This document shows positions 7,751 through 17,004 of a DNA stretch of 64,000 nucleotides, in pieces (position 1 is the stretch's first letter; the number at the start of each line of letters is the position of its first letter). Source of the stretch: Vibrio tetraodonis (GTDB taxonomy: Bacteria > Pseudomonadota > Gammaproteobacteria > Enterobacterales > Vibrionaceae); NCBI RefSeq assembly GCF_003350295.1, contig NZ_QLYY01000015.1, positions 114,630 to 178,629 of the forward strand. The letters are read 5' to 3'. The translations under genes were made by a program, and so were the position numbers. The notes under the pieces are model-generated. The model ran no database searches and had not been told where the DNA came from. It saw only the letters and a list, made by a program, of their open reading frames with translations.

Positions 7751-9430
7751 ATGACATTCAGCACGGATCCTAATTGGTGGAAAACCGCATCCATCTATCA
7801 GATTTATCCTAAGAGTTTTTGTGACAGCGGCGATAAAGGTACAGGAGATATCCAAGGAATTATCTCTAAGCTAGATTATCTCAAGTTGCTCGGTATTGAC
7901 GCTATTTGGCTTACCCCCGTGTACCAGTCGCCTATGGTCGATAATGGTTACGATATTTCTGACTATTACGCCATCAATCCTGATTTTGGGACTATGCAAG
8001 ACTTTGAGCAGTTAGTGGCTGAAGCTCGTCAACGTGATATTCGCATCATCATGGATATTGTTGTTAACCATACCTCAACCAAGCACGCTTGGTTTCAATC
8101 TGCTTTAGGGGATAAAAATAGTCCTTACCGTGATTACTATATTTGGAAAGATCCTGTTGACGATGAAGTTCCTAATAACTGGCAGTCTAAGTTTGGCGGC
8201 AGTGCTTGGGAACTCGATAGTGAAACAGGTCAATACTATTTACACCTTTTTGCCAAAGAGCAAGCGGATCTCAACTGGGAAAATCCAGAGGTGCGACAAG
8301 CGGTTAAAGAGGTAATTAGCTTTTGGGCAGAAAAAGGAGTGGATGGGTTCCGTCTGGATGTGATTAATCTTATTTCTAAGCAGCAAGACTTTCCTAGTGA
8401 CGATCTTGGTGATGGTCGTCGTTTCTACACCGATGGCCCTCGTGTACACGAATATTTGCGGGAAATCAGTCAAGCGGTATTTCGTAAATATGGTAGCGTA
8501 ACGGTAGGAGAGATGTCTTCCACCTCATTAGAGCACTGCCAGCGGTACTCCTCGCTTGATAACAAAGAGCTTTCTATGGTGTTTAATTTTCACCATCTAA
8601 AAGTGGATTATCCGAATGGAGAAAAGTGGACCAAAGCGCCGTTTGACTTCATTCAGCTCAAAGAGATTTTTAATCATTGGCAAACAGGACTTAATGGCCA
8701 AGGTTGGGGGGCACTGTTTTGGTGTAACCATGACCAACCACGAGTTGTCAGTCGTTTCGGTGATGATAAAAAATATCGTGTCGAATCAGCTAAGATGCTG
8801 GGCACATCGATTCATATGATGCAGGGAACTCCTTACATATATCAAGGTGAAGAGATTGGCATGATCAACCCTGGCTATGGTTCAATATCTCAATATCGTG
8901 ATGTAGAGAGTACCAATATGTATGACATCATGGTTAATCATAATGGCATGAAAAGTGACGATATGATGGCTATTTTGGCGCAAAAATCTCGTGATAATTC
9001 AAGAACTCCAATGCAATGGAATGATGGGAAATACGCTGGTTTTTCCAAGGCTAAACCTTGGCTAGAAGTAGTGGAAAATTATCTTGAGATTAATGCGGCG
9101 CAGGCGGTTGATGATCCCAGCTCAGTGTTTTATTTCTATCAACAGCTGATTGCTTTACGTAAGCAAATAGAAGTGATTACTAGTGGTAATTACCGAGATC
9201 TTTATCCCCAGCATGAACAGATTTTTGGTTATCAGCGCCAGAGTGAAAAGCAAAGTTTAATTTGTTTGAATAACTTTTATGCGGTCGAGGCCAGTTGTAG
9301 TCTTCCTGAGACGTTTGATGCCACTAAAGCGAAATATTTGTTAGGTAACTACACAGATTTAGCAGAGGAAGTATCAATGGAGCAGGTTTTGCGTCCATAC
9401 GAAACACGAATCATCCTACTAGAAAAATAA
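7751..9430 (+). CDS. treC: Alpha,alpha-phosphotrehalase (trehalose-6-phosphate hydrolase)
   Basis: Cytosolic glycoside hydrolase of family GH13 that splits trehalose 6-phosphate into glucose and glucose 6-phosphate. The 559-residue protein (E. coli TreC has 551) starts with WWKTASIYQIYPKSF and shows the GH13 conserved regions in order: DIVVNHTS, GFRLDVIN with the catalytic Asp, GEMSS with the acid Glu and NHDQPR with the third carboxylate. It completes the pathway begun by treB and is separated from it by a terminator-like hairpin, so expression may be tuned separately. A terminator follows at 9470. Confidence 0.96.
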   Translation: MTFSTDPNWWKTASIYQIYPKSFCDSGDKGTGDIQGIISKLDYLKLLGIDAIWLTPVYQSPMVDNGYDISDYYAINPDFGTMQDFEQLVAEARQRDIRIIMDIVVNHTSTKHAWFQSALGDKNSPYRDYYIWKDPVDDEVPNNWQSKFGGSAWELDSETGQYYLHLFAKEQADLNWENPEVRQAVKEVISFWAEKGVDGFRLDVINLISKQQDFPSDDLGDGRRFYTDGPRVHEYLREISQAVFRKYGSVTVGEMSSTSLEHCQRYSSLDNKELSMVFNFHHLKVDYPNGEKWTKAPFDFIQLKEIFNHWQTGLNGQGWGALFWCNHDQPRVVSRFGDDKKYRVESAKMLGTSIHMMQGTPYIYQGEEIGMINPGYGSISQYRDVESTNMYDIMVNHNGMKSDDMMAILAQKSRDNSRTPMQWNDGKYAGFSKAKPWLEVVENYLEINAAQAVDDPSSVFYFYQQLIALRKQIEVITSGNYRDLYPQHEQIFGYQRQSEKQSLICLNNFYAVEASCSLPETFDATKAKYLLGNYTDLAEEVSMEQVLRPYETRIILLEK

Positions 9431-9469
9431 AGGCAATAGCCTTCACCCCCATTTTTGTGTTGTCTTTTT

Positions 9470-9496
9470 AGCCCTGTTTTCAGGGCTCTTTTCTTT
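9470..9496 (+). terminator. treC terminator
   Basis: AGCCCTG (9470-9476) and CAGGGCT (9481-9487) form a 7-bp stem with a TTTT loop, followed by CTTTTCTTTT. Confidence 0.8.
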
Positions 9497-9517
9497 TCGT
9501 TCAAGATTACTAGATAC

Positions 9518-9543
9518 AAAAAAACCAGCTCAATGAGCTGGTT
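9518..9543 (-). terminator. Terminator of the tRNA-Tyr cluster
   Basis: On the minus strand AACCAGCTC and GAGCTGGTT pair around ATT and are followed by a run of T. It lies 10 bases after the last tRNA and ends the three-tRNA transcript. Confidence 0.85.
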
Positions 9544-9552
9544 ATCTTAATA

Positions 9553-9637
9553 TGGTGGAGGGGGACGGATTCGAACCATCGAAGGCAGTGCCAGCAGATT
9601 TACAGTCTGATCCCTTTGGCCACTCGGGAACCCCTCC
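9553..9637 (-). tRNA. tRNA-Tyr (anticodon GTA), copy 3 of the cluster
   Basis: 85 bases on the minus strand, from GGAGGGG to an encoded CCA. The acceptor stem GGAGGGG pairs with CCCCTCC, the anticodon loop reads CTGTAAA with anticodon GTA, a long variable arm typical of tRNA-Tyr is present, and the T arm contains GGTTCGAATCC. It is identical to the two copies upstream in the transcript. Confidence 0.97.
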
Positions 9638-9691
9638 AGAGCATTTTTATCCTTAACTGATGTTTTCCCAACACAACAATCAAGCGTTATA

Positions 9692-9776
9692 TGGTGGAGG
9701 GGGACGGATTCGAACCATCGAAGGCAGTGCCAGCAGATTTACAGTCTGATCCCTTTGGCCACTCGGGAACCCCTCC
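9692..9776 (-). tRNA. tRNA-Tyr (anticodon GTA), copy 2 of the cluster
   Basis: Identical in sequence to the copy at 9553. It is 139 bases from that copy, start to start. The spacers on either side are close repeats of each other, pointing to tandem duplication of a unit holding one tRNA and its spacer. Confidence 0.97.
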
Positions 9777-9832
9777 AGGGTATTTTTATCCTTAACTGAT
9801 GTATTCCCAGCACAGCAATCAAGCATTGAATA

Positions 9833-9917
9833 TGGTGGAGGGGGACGGATTCGAACCATCGAAGGCAGTGCCAGCAGATTTACAGTCTGATCCCTTTGGC
9901 CACTCGGGAACCCCTCC
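9833..9917 (-). tRNA. tRNA-Tyr (anticodon GTA), copy 1 of the cluster
   Basis: First tRNA of the transcript and identical to the other two, 141 bases from the middle copy. The promoter at 9975-10002 lies directly upstream. Confidence 0.97.
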
Positions 9918-9974
9918 AGGGTATTTTTATCCTTGTTTGATGTTTTCCCAACACATCAAACAAGCGAGGACCGA

Positions 9975-10002
9975 ATCATAGCAAACTCGTTAACTCTGTA
10001 AA
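9975..10002 (-). promoter_or_regulatory. Promoter of the tRNA-Tyr cluster
   Basis: On the minus strand -35 TTTACA (10002-9997) and -10 TATGAT (9980-9975) are 16 bases apart. The discriminator that follows is GC-rich, as is usual for stringently controlled stable-RNA promoters. Confidence 0.75.
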
Positions 10003-10380
10003 GCCTTTTCTGGTAATTTTGAATTGAATGCTGGCTTTTTGGACAAAGAGGCAAGGAATGAGTATTAATCTAGTAAAGATGCGTTTATTTTCTCTTAAAT
10101 TTCATTCTCTTAGTGGTTTTTTTATTCTTATATCTAGGCTTTGGTCATGACTAAGAGTAACCACAACCACCCGAATTGAACATACTTTGACGATATTGAA
10201 GGGTAAAAAACGGCCCAAACTGGTTAAATAGTCGTTTTTTTAGTCTAGATATCAAGGAAAGTAGACTGATTAAGTTAAAAACGAAACTTACAGTTTATTT
10301 CCCTTTCTTTACATTGCTTGACGTTTTTATAGTGGTTTAGCGATTAGACTATATGCAGCCTTTTGAATTAGAACTTAATC
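10003..10380. other. Intergenic region upstream of the efflux genes
   Basis: About 380 AT-rich bases between the tRNA promoter and the RND adaptor gene. I see no convincing gene. A TTGACG at 10318-10323 could be a -35 for the efflux operon but no matching -10 is clear. A 30-codon reading frame (10058-10150) has a weak upstream AGAGG and is not called. Confidence 0.5.
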
Positions 10381-11445
10381 ATGAAAAAAATAATTACTTT
10401 AAGTCTCGTTTTTCTATCTCTCTCTAGCACTGTGTCAACAGCGCTTGCTCGAAATGGCCAAATGCAGGCTATTACTGTTGTTACAGAGCAGGTCCAAACG
10501 CATGAGGTATCTCAGTCATTAACCTTGGTGGGGAAAGTTGATGCGAAACAATCAGTCGTCATCTCACCTGAGGTAACTGGTCGAGTCAATAAAATTGCTA
10601 TAAAAGCGAATCAGCAGGTTGAAGTAGGCCAGATGCTTATTGAACTAGACGATGATAAGGCCAAAGCCAGCATCGCCGAAGCTAGCGCTTATCTTGATGA
10701 TGAATTACGTAAACTTAAAGAATTTGAGCGTCTGGTTAAAAGTAATGCGATTACCCAAACCGAGATAGATGCTCAAAAAGCAAGTGTGACAATTGCAAAG
10801 GCTCGTTTAGATGCTGCTAAGGCTGATTTGAGTGATTTACACATCAGAGCGCCTTTTTCTGGAACGGTAGGCTTTATTGATTTTAGTGTTGGAAAGTTTG
10901 TCACCGCAGGAGATGAATTAGTATCACTGGATGACTTATCGGTAATGCAACTTGATCTGCAAGTCCCTGAGCGCTATTTATCACAGATTTCAAAAGGCAT
11001 GAGTGTATTAGCGACTAGCTCTGCGTGGGGCAAACAAGAGTTTAAAGGCCAGGTTGTCGGCGTTGATTCAAGAATTAATCAGGAGACGCTCAATCTAAGG
11101 GTACGAGTTCACTTTGATAATACCAATGGGCAACTTAAGCCAGGAATGTTAGTAACGGCCACTATGGCGTTCCCATCTATTAAAGCGCCAATTATCCCAG
11201 TGCAGTCTCTTGAATACTCAGGCACTAAGCGTTTTGTTTACATAGTCGATGAGAAGGGCAATGCCAATCGCACCGAAGTCTTTTTAGGGGCTCGAATTGG
11301 TAATCAGGTAGTGATTGAACAAGGGGTATCGATTGGCGATAAAATCGTTGTTCAAGGCATTGTCAATATGCGCGATGGTGTGACGGTTAGCGAGCTCGCA
11401 GAGGTGGCCTCCAAAGAGAAACCCACACAGAAAGGGGATCTCTAA
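10381..11445 (+). CDS. RND efflux periplasmic adaptor (membrane fusion protein)
   Basis: Links an RND pump in the inner membrane to an outer-membrane channel. The 354-residue protein has a signal peptide ending near STALA (residues 18-22), a biotinyl-lipoyl half (VSPEVTGRVNKI, then GQMLIELDDDKAK), a short coiled-coil hairpin (about 90-140), the returning lipoyl half LHIRAPFSGTVGF, a beta-barrel and a membrane-proximal domain. Its stop overlaps the ATG of the pump gene (TAATG). No outer-membrane factor gene follows, so an unlinked TolC is likely used. By family and position it resembles the V. cholerae VexGH pair, which I recall but could not check. Confidence 0.9.
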   Translation: MKKIITLSLVFLSLSSTVSTALARNGQMQAITVVTEQVQTHEVSQSLTLVGKVDAKQSVVISPEVTGRVNKIAIKANQQVEVGQMLIELDDDKAKASIAEASAYLDDELRKLKEFERLVKSNAITQTEIDAQKASVTIAKARLDAAKADLSDLHIRAPFSGTVGFIDFSVGKFVTAGDELVSLDDLSVMQLDLQVPERYLSQISKGMSVLATSSAWGKQEFKGQVVGVDSRINQETLNLRVRVHFDNTNGQLKPGMLVTATMAFPSIKAPIIPVQSLEYSGTKRFVYIVDEKGNANRTEVFLGARIGNQVVIEQGVSIGDKIVVQGIVNMRDGVTVSELAEVASKEKPTQKGDL

Positions 11446-14400
11446 TGTGGTTATCCGATGTTGCTGTTAAACGTCCTGTTGCTGCAGTGGTGTTAAGTTT
11501 GCTTTTATGTGTGTTCGGTATTGTCTCTTTTAACAAGCTCGCTGTGCGTGAAATGCCCGATATTGAAAGCCCGGTTGTTTCAATTAGCACTCGATATGAA
11601 GGAGCATCTGCCACCATCATTGAAAGCCAAATCACTTCAGTGCTTGAGGATCAGTTATCTGGCATTAGTGGTATTGATCAAATAGAGTCGACTACGCGAA
11701 ATAGTATGTCGAGAATTATGATTACTTTTGAGCTGGGTTATGATCTGACGACTGGTGTCAGTGATGTTCGCGATGCGGTCTCTAGGGCGCAGCGCTCGTT
11801 ACCTGATGAAGCCGATGATCCTATCGTTTTTAAGAACAATGGCTCCGGAGAGTCCTCTTTATATATCAATTTAAGTTCCTCTGAGATGGATCGTACCCAG
11901 TTGACCGATTATGTTGATCGTGTACTGCTTGATAGGTTTAGCTTGATATCCGGTGTCAGCTCGGTTGAGGTATCGGGCGGGTTATATAAGGTGATGTATG
12001 TCAGGCTCAAACCTGCCGAGATGGCGGGGCGCGGAGTAACGACAACGGATATTACCACTGCGCTCAATAATGAAAATATTGAGAGTCCTGGTGGAGAAGT
12101 GCGAAATAACCAAATAGTTATGTCTGTGCGAACAGCTCGCAGTTATAGCCAAGCAGAAGACTTTGAATATTTGGTGGTTAAACGAGCCAGTGACAATACG
12201 CCCATTTATCTCAAGGATGTCGCTGATGTGTTTATTGGCGCAGAAAATGAGAGCTCAACGTTTAAAAGTGATGGTGTGGTTAATGTCAGCATGGGAATTG
12301 TGCCTCAATCTGATGCTAATCCACTTGAAGTAGCAGATCGCGTCCATGAACAAGTCGAGAAAGTTCAGAAATTTTTACCCAAAGGGACGCACCTTGCCAT
12401 CGACTATGACTCGACTGTTTTTATTGAACGCTCTATCACAGAAGTTTACAACACCTTATTTATTACTGGTGGTCTAGTCATTCTGGTTCTGTACATATTC
12501 ATCGGTCAAGTCAGGGCAACCTTTATCCCTGCTGTTACCGTGCCAGTTGCGCTCATTTCATCCTTTATTGCTGCGTATTATTTTGGCTTCTCAGTGAATC
12601 TCATCACCTTGATGGCTTTGATTTTATCCATCGGCCTGGTCGTTGATGATGCTATTGTGGTGGTGGAGAATATTTTTCATCATATTGAGCGAGGAGAAAA
12701 ACCGCTTCTGGCAGCCTACAAGGGCACTCGAGAGGTTGGATTTGCTGTTGTCGCCACTACCTTGGTTTTGGTTATGGTTTTTCTGCCTATCTCCTTTATG
12801 GATGGTATGGTAGGTTTGCTTTTTACTGAATTCTCGGTGTTACTTGCAATGGCTGTCGTGTTTTCATCTTTGATTGCTTTAACTTTAACGCCAGTGCTCA
12901 GTAGCCATCTGCTGAAAGCCAATGTAAAACCAAGCCGATTTAACTTGTACGTTGAATGTCTTTTCTCGCGCTTTGAAACGGGTTATCGAAAAGCCCTTTT
13001 GAAAGCTTTGAAATGGACATGGGTTGCGCCCGTTATCATTATTGGCTGTGTTGCAGGAAGCTGGGGGCTGATGCAGCAAATACCTTCACAGTTGACACCA
13101 TCTGAAGACCGTGGTGTGGTGTTTGCTTTTGTACGAGGAGCTGACGCAACCAGTTACAACAGGATGGCCGCAAATATGGAAGGCGTCGAAGAGCGCTTGC
13201 TGCCCTTATTGGGAGAGGGTTTTCTTAAGTCATTTAGTATTCAGTCGCCTGCTTTTGGTGGAAACGCTGGTGATCAGACTGGGTTTGTGATCATGATCCT
13301 TGATGATTGGAACGAGCGGGATGTCACGGCCTCACAGGCTTTGGCTGAGGTGAAAAAAGCGCTTACAGGTATTGCTGATGTGAGGATCTTCCCCTTTATG
13401 CCCGGTTTTCGTGGTGGCTCGAGTGAGCCAGTCCAGTTTGTTTTGGGGGGCGCCGATTATGCAGAACTTAAAACTTGGGCTGAAAAGCTCGAACAGATCG
13501 CTGAAGCTTCTCCCATGATGGAGGGCGCAGACATTGATTACTCGGAAAGAACGCCAGAATTGGTCGTGAATGTTGATAAACAGCGCGCTGCCGAGTTAGG
13601 CATTAGTGTTGCGGATGTTTCTGACACGCTTGAAATCATGCTTGGAGGTAAAAGTGAGACGACCTTTGTCGAGCGAGGTGAAGAATATGATGTCTATTTG
13701 CGAGGTGATGAAAACAGCTTCAATAATGCCACCGATCTTAGCCAAATCTATTTAAGAACCAGCTCCGGCGAATTAGTGACCTTAGAGGCAGTGACTCAGA
13801 TTGAAGAAGTTGCGTCATCGATTCGTTTATCCCACTACAACAAACAAAAATCTATTACGATAACGGCCAATTTATCTGAGGGCTATACCCTGGGTGATGC
13901 GCTGGATTATTTGGACCAGCAAGCAATCACGATGTTGCCAGGTGATATTTCGGTAAGTTATGCGGGAGAGTCTAAAGACTACAAGGAAAATCAATCCAGT
14001 GTGCTTTTGGTGTTTGGTTTGGCTTTACTGGTTGCTTATCTTGTTTTGGCTGCTCAGTTTGAAAGTTTTATCAATCCCTTCGTTGTAATGTTTACCGTAC
14101 CTATGGGGGTGTTTGGTGGCTTTATGGGTTTACTTGTGATGAGCCAAGGACTCAACATTTATAGTCAAATAGGAATGATCATGCTGATTGGTATGGTGAC
14201 TAAGAATGGCATTCTCATCGTTGAGTTTGCTAACCAACTTCGCGATAGAGGTTATGCCTTTGAGAAGGCCATTATTGATGCTTCTGCCCGTCGTTTACGC
14301 CCTATTATGATGACTGCCTTTACCACCTTGGCTGGTGCGGTGCCACTTATCCTTTCTAATGGCGCTGGTTATGAGAGTCGAGTAGCGGTCGGTACCGTTA

Positions 14401-14555
14401 TCTTCTTTGGTATGGGGTTTGCCACTTTGGTGACTTTGTTTGTGATCCCGGCTATGTATCGACTTATCTCGGTATCGACTCGAGCACCAGGTTATGTTGA
14501 AGCGGAGCTAAACAAGGAGCTCAGTCATGATGTAAAAACGCGGAGCTCTCATTAA
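11445..14555 (+). CDS. RND multidrug efflux pump (AcrB/HAE1 family)
   Basis: Proton-driven inner-membrane exporter, 1036 residues, the usual length for AcrB-type pumps. It has the N-terminal span followed by a large porter loop (about 30-335), a block of membrane helices, a second porter loop (about 545-850) and a second block of helices. The proton relay is visible as GLVVDDAIVVVEN (near residue 400), with the second-half counterpart MVTKNGILIVEFANQ. The start ATG overlaps the adaptor's stop codon, so the two are coupled. Substrates cannot be read from sequence. A terminator follows. The family name is certain, the specific homolog is not. Confidence 0.93.
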   Translation: MWLSDVAVKRPVAAVVLSLLLCVFGIVSFNKLAVREMPDIESPVVSISTRYEGASATIIESQITSVLEDQLSGISGIDQIESTTRNSMSRIMITFELGYDLTTGVSDVRDAVSRAQRSLPDEADDPIVFKNNGSGESSLYINLSSSEMDRTQLTDYVDRVLLDRFSLISGVSSVEVSGGLYKVMYVRLKPAEMAGRGVTTTDITTALNNENIESPGGEVRNNQIVMSVRTARSYSQAEDFEYLVVKRASDNTPIYLKDVADVFIGAENESSTFKSDGVVNVSMGIVPQSDANPLEVADRVHEQVEKVQKFLPKGTHLAIDYDSTVFIERSITEVYNTLFITGGLVILVLYIFIGQVRATFIPAVTVPVALISSFIAAYYFGFSVNLITLMALILSIGLVVDDAIVVVENIFHHIERGEKPLLAAYKGTREVGFAVVATTLVLVMVFLPISFMDGMVGLLFTEFSVLLAMAVVFSSLIALTLTPVLSSHLLKANVKPSRFNLYVECLFSRFETGYRKALLKALKWTWVAPVIIIGCVAGSWGLMQQIPSQLTPSEDRGVVFAFVRGADATSYNRMAANMEGVEERLLPLLGEGFLKSFSIQSPAFGGNAGDQTGFVIMILDDWNERDVTASQALAEVKKALTGIADVRIFPFMPGFRGGSSEPVQFVLGGADYAELKTWAEKLEQIAEASPMMEGADIDYSERTPELVVNVDKQRAAELGISVADVSDTLEIMLGGKSETTFVERGEEYDVYLRGDENSFNNATDLSQIYLRTSSGELVTLEAVTQIEEVASSIRLSHYNKQKSITITANLSEGYTLGDALDYLDQQAITMLPGDISVSYAGESKDYKENQSSVLLVFGLALLVAYLVLAAQFESFINPFVVMFTVPMGVFGGFMGLLVMSQGLNIYSQIGMIMLIGMVTKNGILIVEFANQLRDRGYAFEKAIIDASARRLRPIMMTAFTTLAGAVPLILSNGAGYESRVAVGTVIFFGMGFATLVTLFVIPAMYRLISVSTRAPGYVEAELNKELSHDVKTRSSH

Positions 14556-14564
14556 ATCTAGCTT

Positions 14565-14596
14565 AGCCCCTTTTATTAACCGAAAGGGGCTTTCGC
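14565..14596. terminator. Bidirectional terminator between the pump gene and the yitT-like gene
   Basis: AGCCCCTTT (14565-14573) pairs with AAAGGGGCT (14583-14591) around nine bases. It is followed by TTTC on the plus strand. It lies between two convergent genes and probably serves both. Confidence 0.7.
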
Positions 14597-14602
14597 ACTT
14601 GA

Positions 14603-15202
14603 TTAGCTATAGTTGACCGAATAGCGAGTAGGCTTGTGGTTCATCGCCAACACTATATTAAGTAAAACTGCTCCAACAACGGATAAACCTATGGTTGTCG
14701 GTGAAACGAAAAAGCATGAAGTGATAAGAATACAGAAGTCGATAGCAAGTTGACACTTACCTACTGAAATACCGTATTTGTCTTGAATAAATAAACACAG
14801 CACATTGAATCCACCCAGGCTTGAACGGTGGCGAAATAAAATGAGCATACCTAATCCCATTAACAGCCCTCCAGCAACTGCGCAGTATACGTCATTGATG
14901 GTTTCAAGACTGATCACTAGATACAAGTGATCAGATAATACCGATACTAAGACACCAGAAATGATACTACTCATAGCAAATCTAGGGCCAAACCGCCTCA
15001 ATGCCAGCAAATAGAAAGGACAGTTAGTCATAAAGTAAAGTGTGCCAAAAGATAGCGGGATGAATTGATTGAGCAAAAGGGCTAAACCCGTGGTACCACC
15101 AGTCAACAACTCTCCTGACTGGAGGAAAAAAATACCCTGGGCGACAAGAAATGTTCCAGTGAGGATTGCTATCCAGTCTTCTTTTGGTGAATGTTTATCC
15201 AT
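14603..15202 (-). CDS. YitT family (DUF161) membrane protein
   Basis: The 199-residue protein has about five hydrophobic spans and the YitT pattern: an N-terminal span with QGIFFLQSGELLTGGTTGLALLL, a glycine-rich second half (AGGLLMGLGMLILFRHRSSLGG) and FNVLCLFIQDKYGISVGK. Proteins of this family are common but their transported substrate is not established. It is monocistronic on the minus strand between the efflux pair and glyA, and lacks the C-terminal DUF2179 domain found in longer members, such as those in Bacillus. Confidence 0.8.
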   Translation of the reverse strand: MDKHSPKEDWIAILTGTFLVAQGIFFLQSGELLTGGTTGLALLLNQFIPLSFGTLYFMTNCPFYLLALRRFGPRFAMSSIISGVLVSVLSDHLYLVISLETINDVYCAVAGGLLMGLGMLILFRHRSSLGGFNVLCLFIQDKYGISVGKCQLAIDFCILITSCFFVSPTTIGLSVVGAVLLNIVLAMNHKPTRYSVNYS

Positions 15203-15389
15203 GATATAAAAACAAAATAATAATTAAGGGCGGCATGATAGTGAAAAAGATACTATTTCGGTAGCTTGGGTAGTAAATTTCAGGTAAACCTATGTAGATA
15301 TTGTTTTACGGGCTGTATAGAGAAAAATTGACACTTTTGTTATTCATCAGTTTTTTTGGCAACATCGGGTGACACTTTGTTGTTCTGCA

Positions 15390-15402
15390 TGAAAAGTCTT
15401 CA
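15390..15402. promoter_or_regulatory. Possible MetR site upstream of glyA
   Basis: TGAAAAGTCTTCA fits the MetR pattern TGAA-N5-TTCA. E. coli glyA is activated by MetR, and the site lies about 60 bases upstream of the probable transcription start, a plausible activator position. The central base is G rather than the preferred A/T. Confidence 0.45.
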
Positions 15403-15424
15403 TAAGAAAAAGTATAACTTTCTC

Positions 15425-15453
15425 TTTATGGCTATGATCAAATTATGTAGAAT
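15425..15453 (+). promoter_or_regulatory. Probable glyA promoter
   Basis: A -10 TAGAAT (15448-15453) directly preceded by TG has a weak -35 TTTATG (15425-15430) 17 bases upstream. It sits between the possible MetR site and the PurR operator. Confidence 0.5.
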
Positions 15454-15469
15454 GCGCGCTATTAACGTG

Positions 15470-15485
15470 ATGCAAACGTTTGCGC
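15470..15485. promoter_or_regulatory. PurR operator of glyA
   Basis: ATGCAAACGTTTGCGC matches the PurR consensus at 14 of 16 positions with a perfect central decamer. It lies just after the likely transcription start. glyA is a known PurR target in E. coli, because serine-to-glycine conversion feeds one-carbon units into purines. Confidence 0.85.
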
Positions 15486-15553
15486 GAGTCGGTTGCGCAG
15501 ATTATTAGGGTCATTCTTAGTTTTTCAGTTTAAATCTGAGTCAGGAGATACAG

Positions 15554-16804
15554 ATGCTAAAGCGTGATATGAATATCGCAGATTATGATGCGGAACTGTT
15601 CGCAGCGATCCAAGAAGAAACTCGTCGCCAAGAAGAGCACATTGAACTTATAGCGTCAGAGAATTATACCAGCCCACGAGTGATGGAAGCTCAAGGTTCT
15701 CAACTTACCAACAAGTATGCAGAAGGTTACCCTGGCAAACGCTATTATGGCGGCTGCGAATATGTGGATAAAGCGGAAGCTTTGGCTATTGATCGTGCGT
15801 GTGAGTTGTTTGGTTGTGCTTATGCAAATGTTCAGCCTCATTCTGGTTCACAAGCAAATAGTGCTGTTTATATGGCGTTGTTAAACCCAGGTGATACTGT
15901 GCTTGGAATGAGCTTGGCGCACGGCGGTCACTTGACTCACGGTTCACCGGTTAACTTTTCTGGTAAGCATTACAACATCATTCCTTATGGTATTGATGAA
16001 GCCGGTCAAATTAATTATGACGAAATGGAGTCGCTAGCTTTAGAGCATAAACCGAAAATGATCATTGGTGGTTTCTCAGCCTACTCACAAATTGTTGATT
16101 GGGCGCGCATGCGTGAAATTGCTGATAAGGTTGGTGCCTACTTATTTGTTGATATGGCACATGTAGCAGGCCTAATCGCTGCTGGCGTTTATCCAACACC
16201 AGTTCCGCATGCACATGTGGTTACAACGACAACCCACAAAACGCTTGCCGGACCGCGCGGTGGCTTAATTCTTTCTAACGCCGGCGAAGAAATGTACAAG
16301 AAGCTGAATTCGGCAGTATTTCCGGGTGGGCAAGGCGGCCCATTGATGCATGTTATTGCTGGTAAGGCTGTCGCGTTTAAAGAGGCGATGGAGCCTGAGT
16401 TTAAAGCATACCAAGAGCGTGTGGTTAAAAATGCTAAAGCTATGGTTGCCCAGTTCCAAGAACGTGGTTATAAAATTGTCTCAAATGGCACTGAAAACCA
16501 TCTCTTCTTAGTTGATTTGATTGATAAAGATATTACCGGAAAAGAAGCGGATGCTGCTTTAGGTTCAGCTAATATTACGGTGAACAAGAACTCGGTACCT
16601 AATGATCCTCGCAGCCCATTTGTTACATCGGGGATCCGTGTTGGCTCGCCAGCGATCACACGTCGTGGGTTTACAGAGGAAGATGCGAAAGAACTGGCTA
16701 ACTGGATGTGTGACGTACTAGATAATATTGATAATCAGGATGTTATCTCAGCGACCAAAGCAAAGGTTCTTGAAATCTGTCAGCGCTTACCTGTATACGC
16801 GTAA
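15554..16804 (+). CDS. glyA: Serine hydroxymethyltransferase
   Basis: PLP enzyme that converts serine and tetrahydrofolate to glycine and 5,10-methylene-tetrahydrofolate. The 416-residue protein starts [16 protein letters not shown], has the conserved [13 protein letters not shown], the PLP-lysine motif [15 protein letters not shown] with K229, and the C-terminal [15 protein letters not shown] strong AGGAG precedes the ATG. It is monocistronic, with PurR and possible MetR sites upstream and a terminator behind. There is no glycine-riboswitch-like element in the leader that I can see. Confidence 0.98.
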   Translation: MLKRDMNIADYDAELFAAIQEETRRQEEHIELIASENYTSPRVMEAQGSQLTNKYAEGYPGKRYYGGCEYVDKAEALAIDRACELFGCAYANVQPHSGSQANSAVYMALLNPGDTVLGMSLAHGGHLTHGSPVNFSGKHYNIIPYGIDEAGQINYDEMESLALEHKPKMIIGGFSAYSQIVDWARMREIADKVGAYLFVDMAHVAGLIAAGVYPTPVPHAHVVTTTTHKTLAGPRGGLILSNAGEEMYKKLNSAVFPGGQGGPLMHVIAGKAVAFKEAMEPEFKAYQERVVKNAKAMVAQFQERGYKIVSNGTENHLFLVDLIDKDITGKEADAALGSANITVNKNSVPNDPRSPFVTSGIRVGSPAITRRGFTEEDAKELANWMCDVLDNIDNQDVISATKAKVLEICQRLPVYA

Positions 16805-16835
16805 CCTAGTTATTACTCTGTTTTTTTAAGACATG

Positions 16836-16860
16836 GCCTCCTAATGGAGGCTTTCTTTTT
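16836..16860 (+). terminator. glyA terminator
   Basis: GCCTCC (16836-16841) and GGAGGC (16846-16851) pair around TAAT and are followed by TTTCTTTTT. Confidence 0.85.
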
Positions 16861-17004
16861 GCATTGAAATTCGTCCAAGCAATCCCGTTAGTGGCTTATT
16901 GTTCTCTGTTTGTGCTTAGTAAAGTTAATCAACCCTAGAAGTTTGCAACTATACTCATCTTTGTTCATATTGATATTTTGATGTTCGAGTATAAGGGGGA
17001 GTGA

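Larger units (their letters stand above)
9553..9960. repeat. Tandem repeat of tRNA-Tyr plus spacer
   Basis: Three units with periods of 139 and 141 bases. Besides the identical tRNAs, the spacers share ATTTTTATCCTTAACTGATG and the segments around TTCCCA, ACA and CAATCAAGC, with only scattered changes. The outermost spacer (9918-9960) is more diverged. The structure is best explained by unequal duplication. Confidence 0.9.

Noticed and set aside
9799..9981. 60-codon frame across a tRNA-Tyr gene
   Set aside because: It runs through a tRNA on the other strand, and the peptide is just the reverse tRNA sequence (MVEGDGFEPSKAV), a well-known annotation artefact.
10058..10150. 30-codon frame upstream of the efflux genes, considered as a leader peptide
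   Set aside because: The ribosome binding site is weak, it has no run of regulatory codons, and no clear attenuator follows. Not enough to call a gene.
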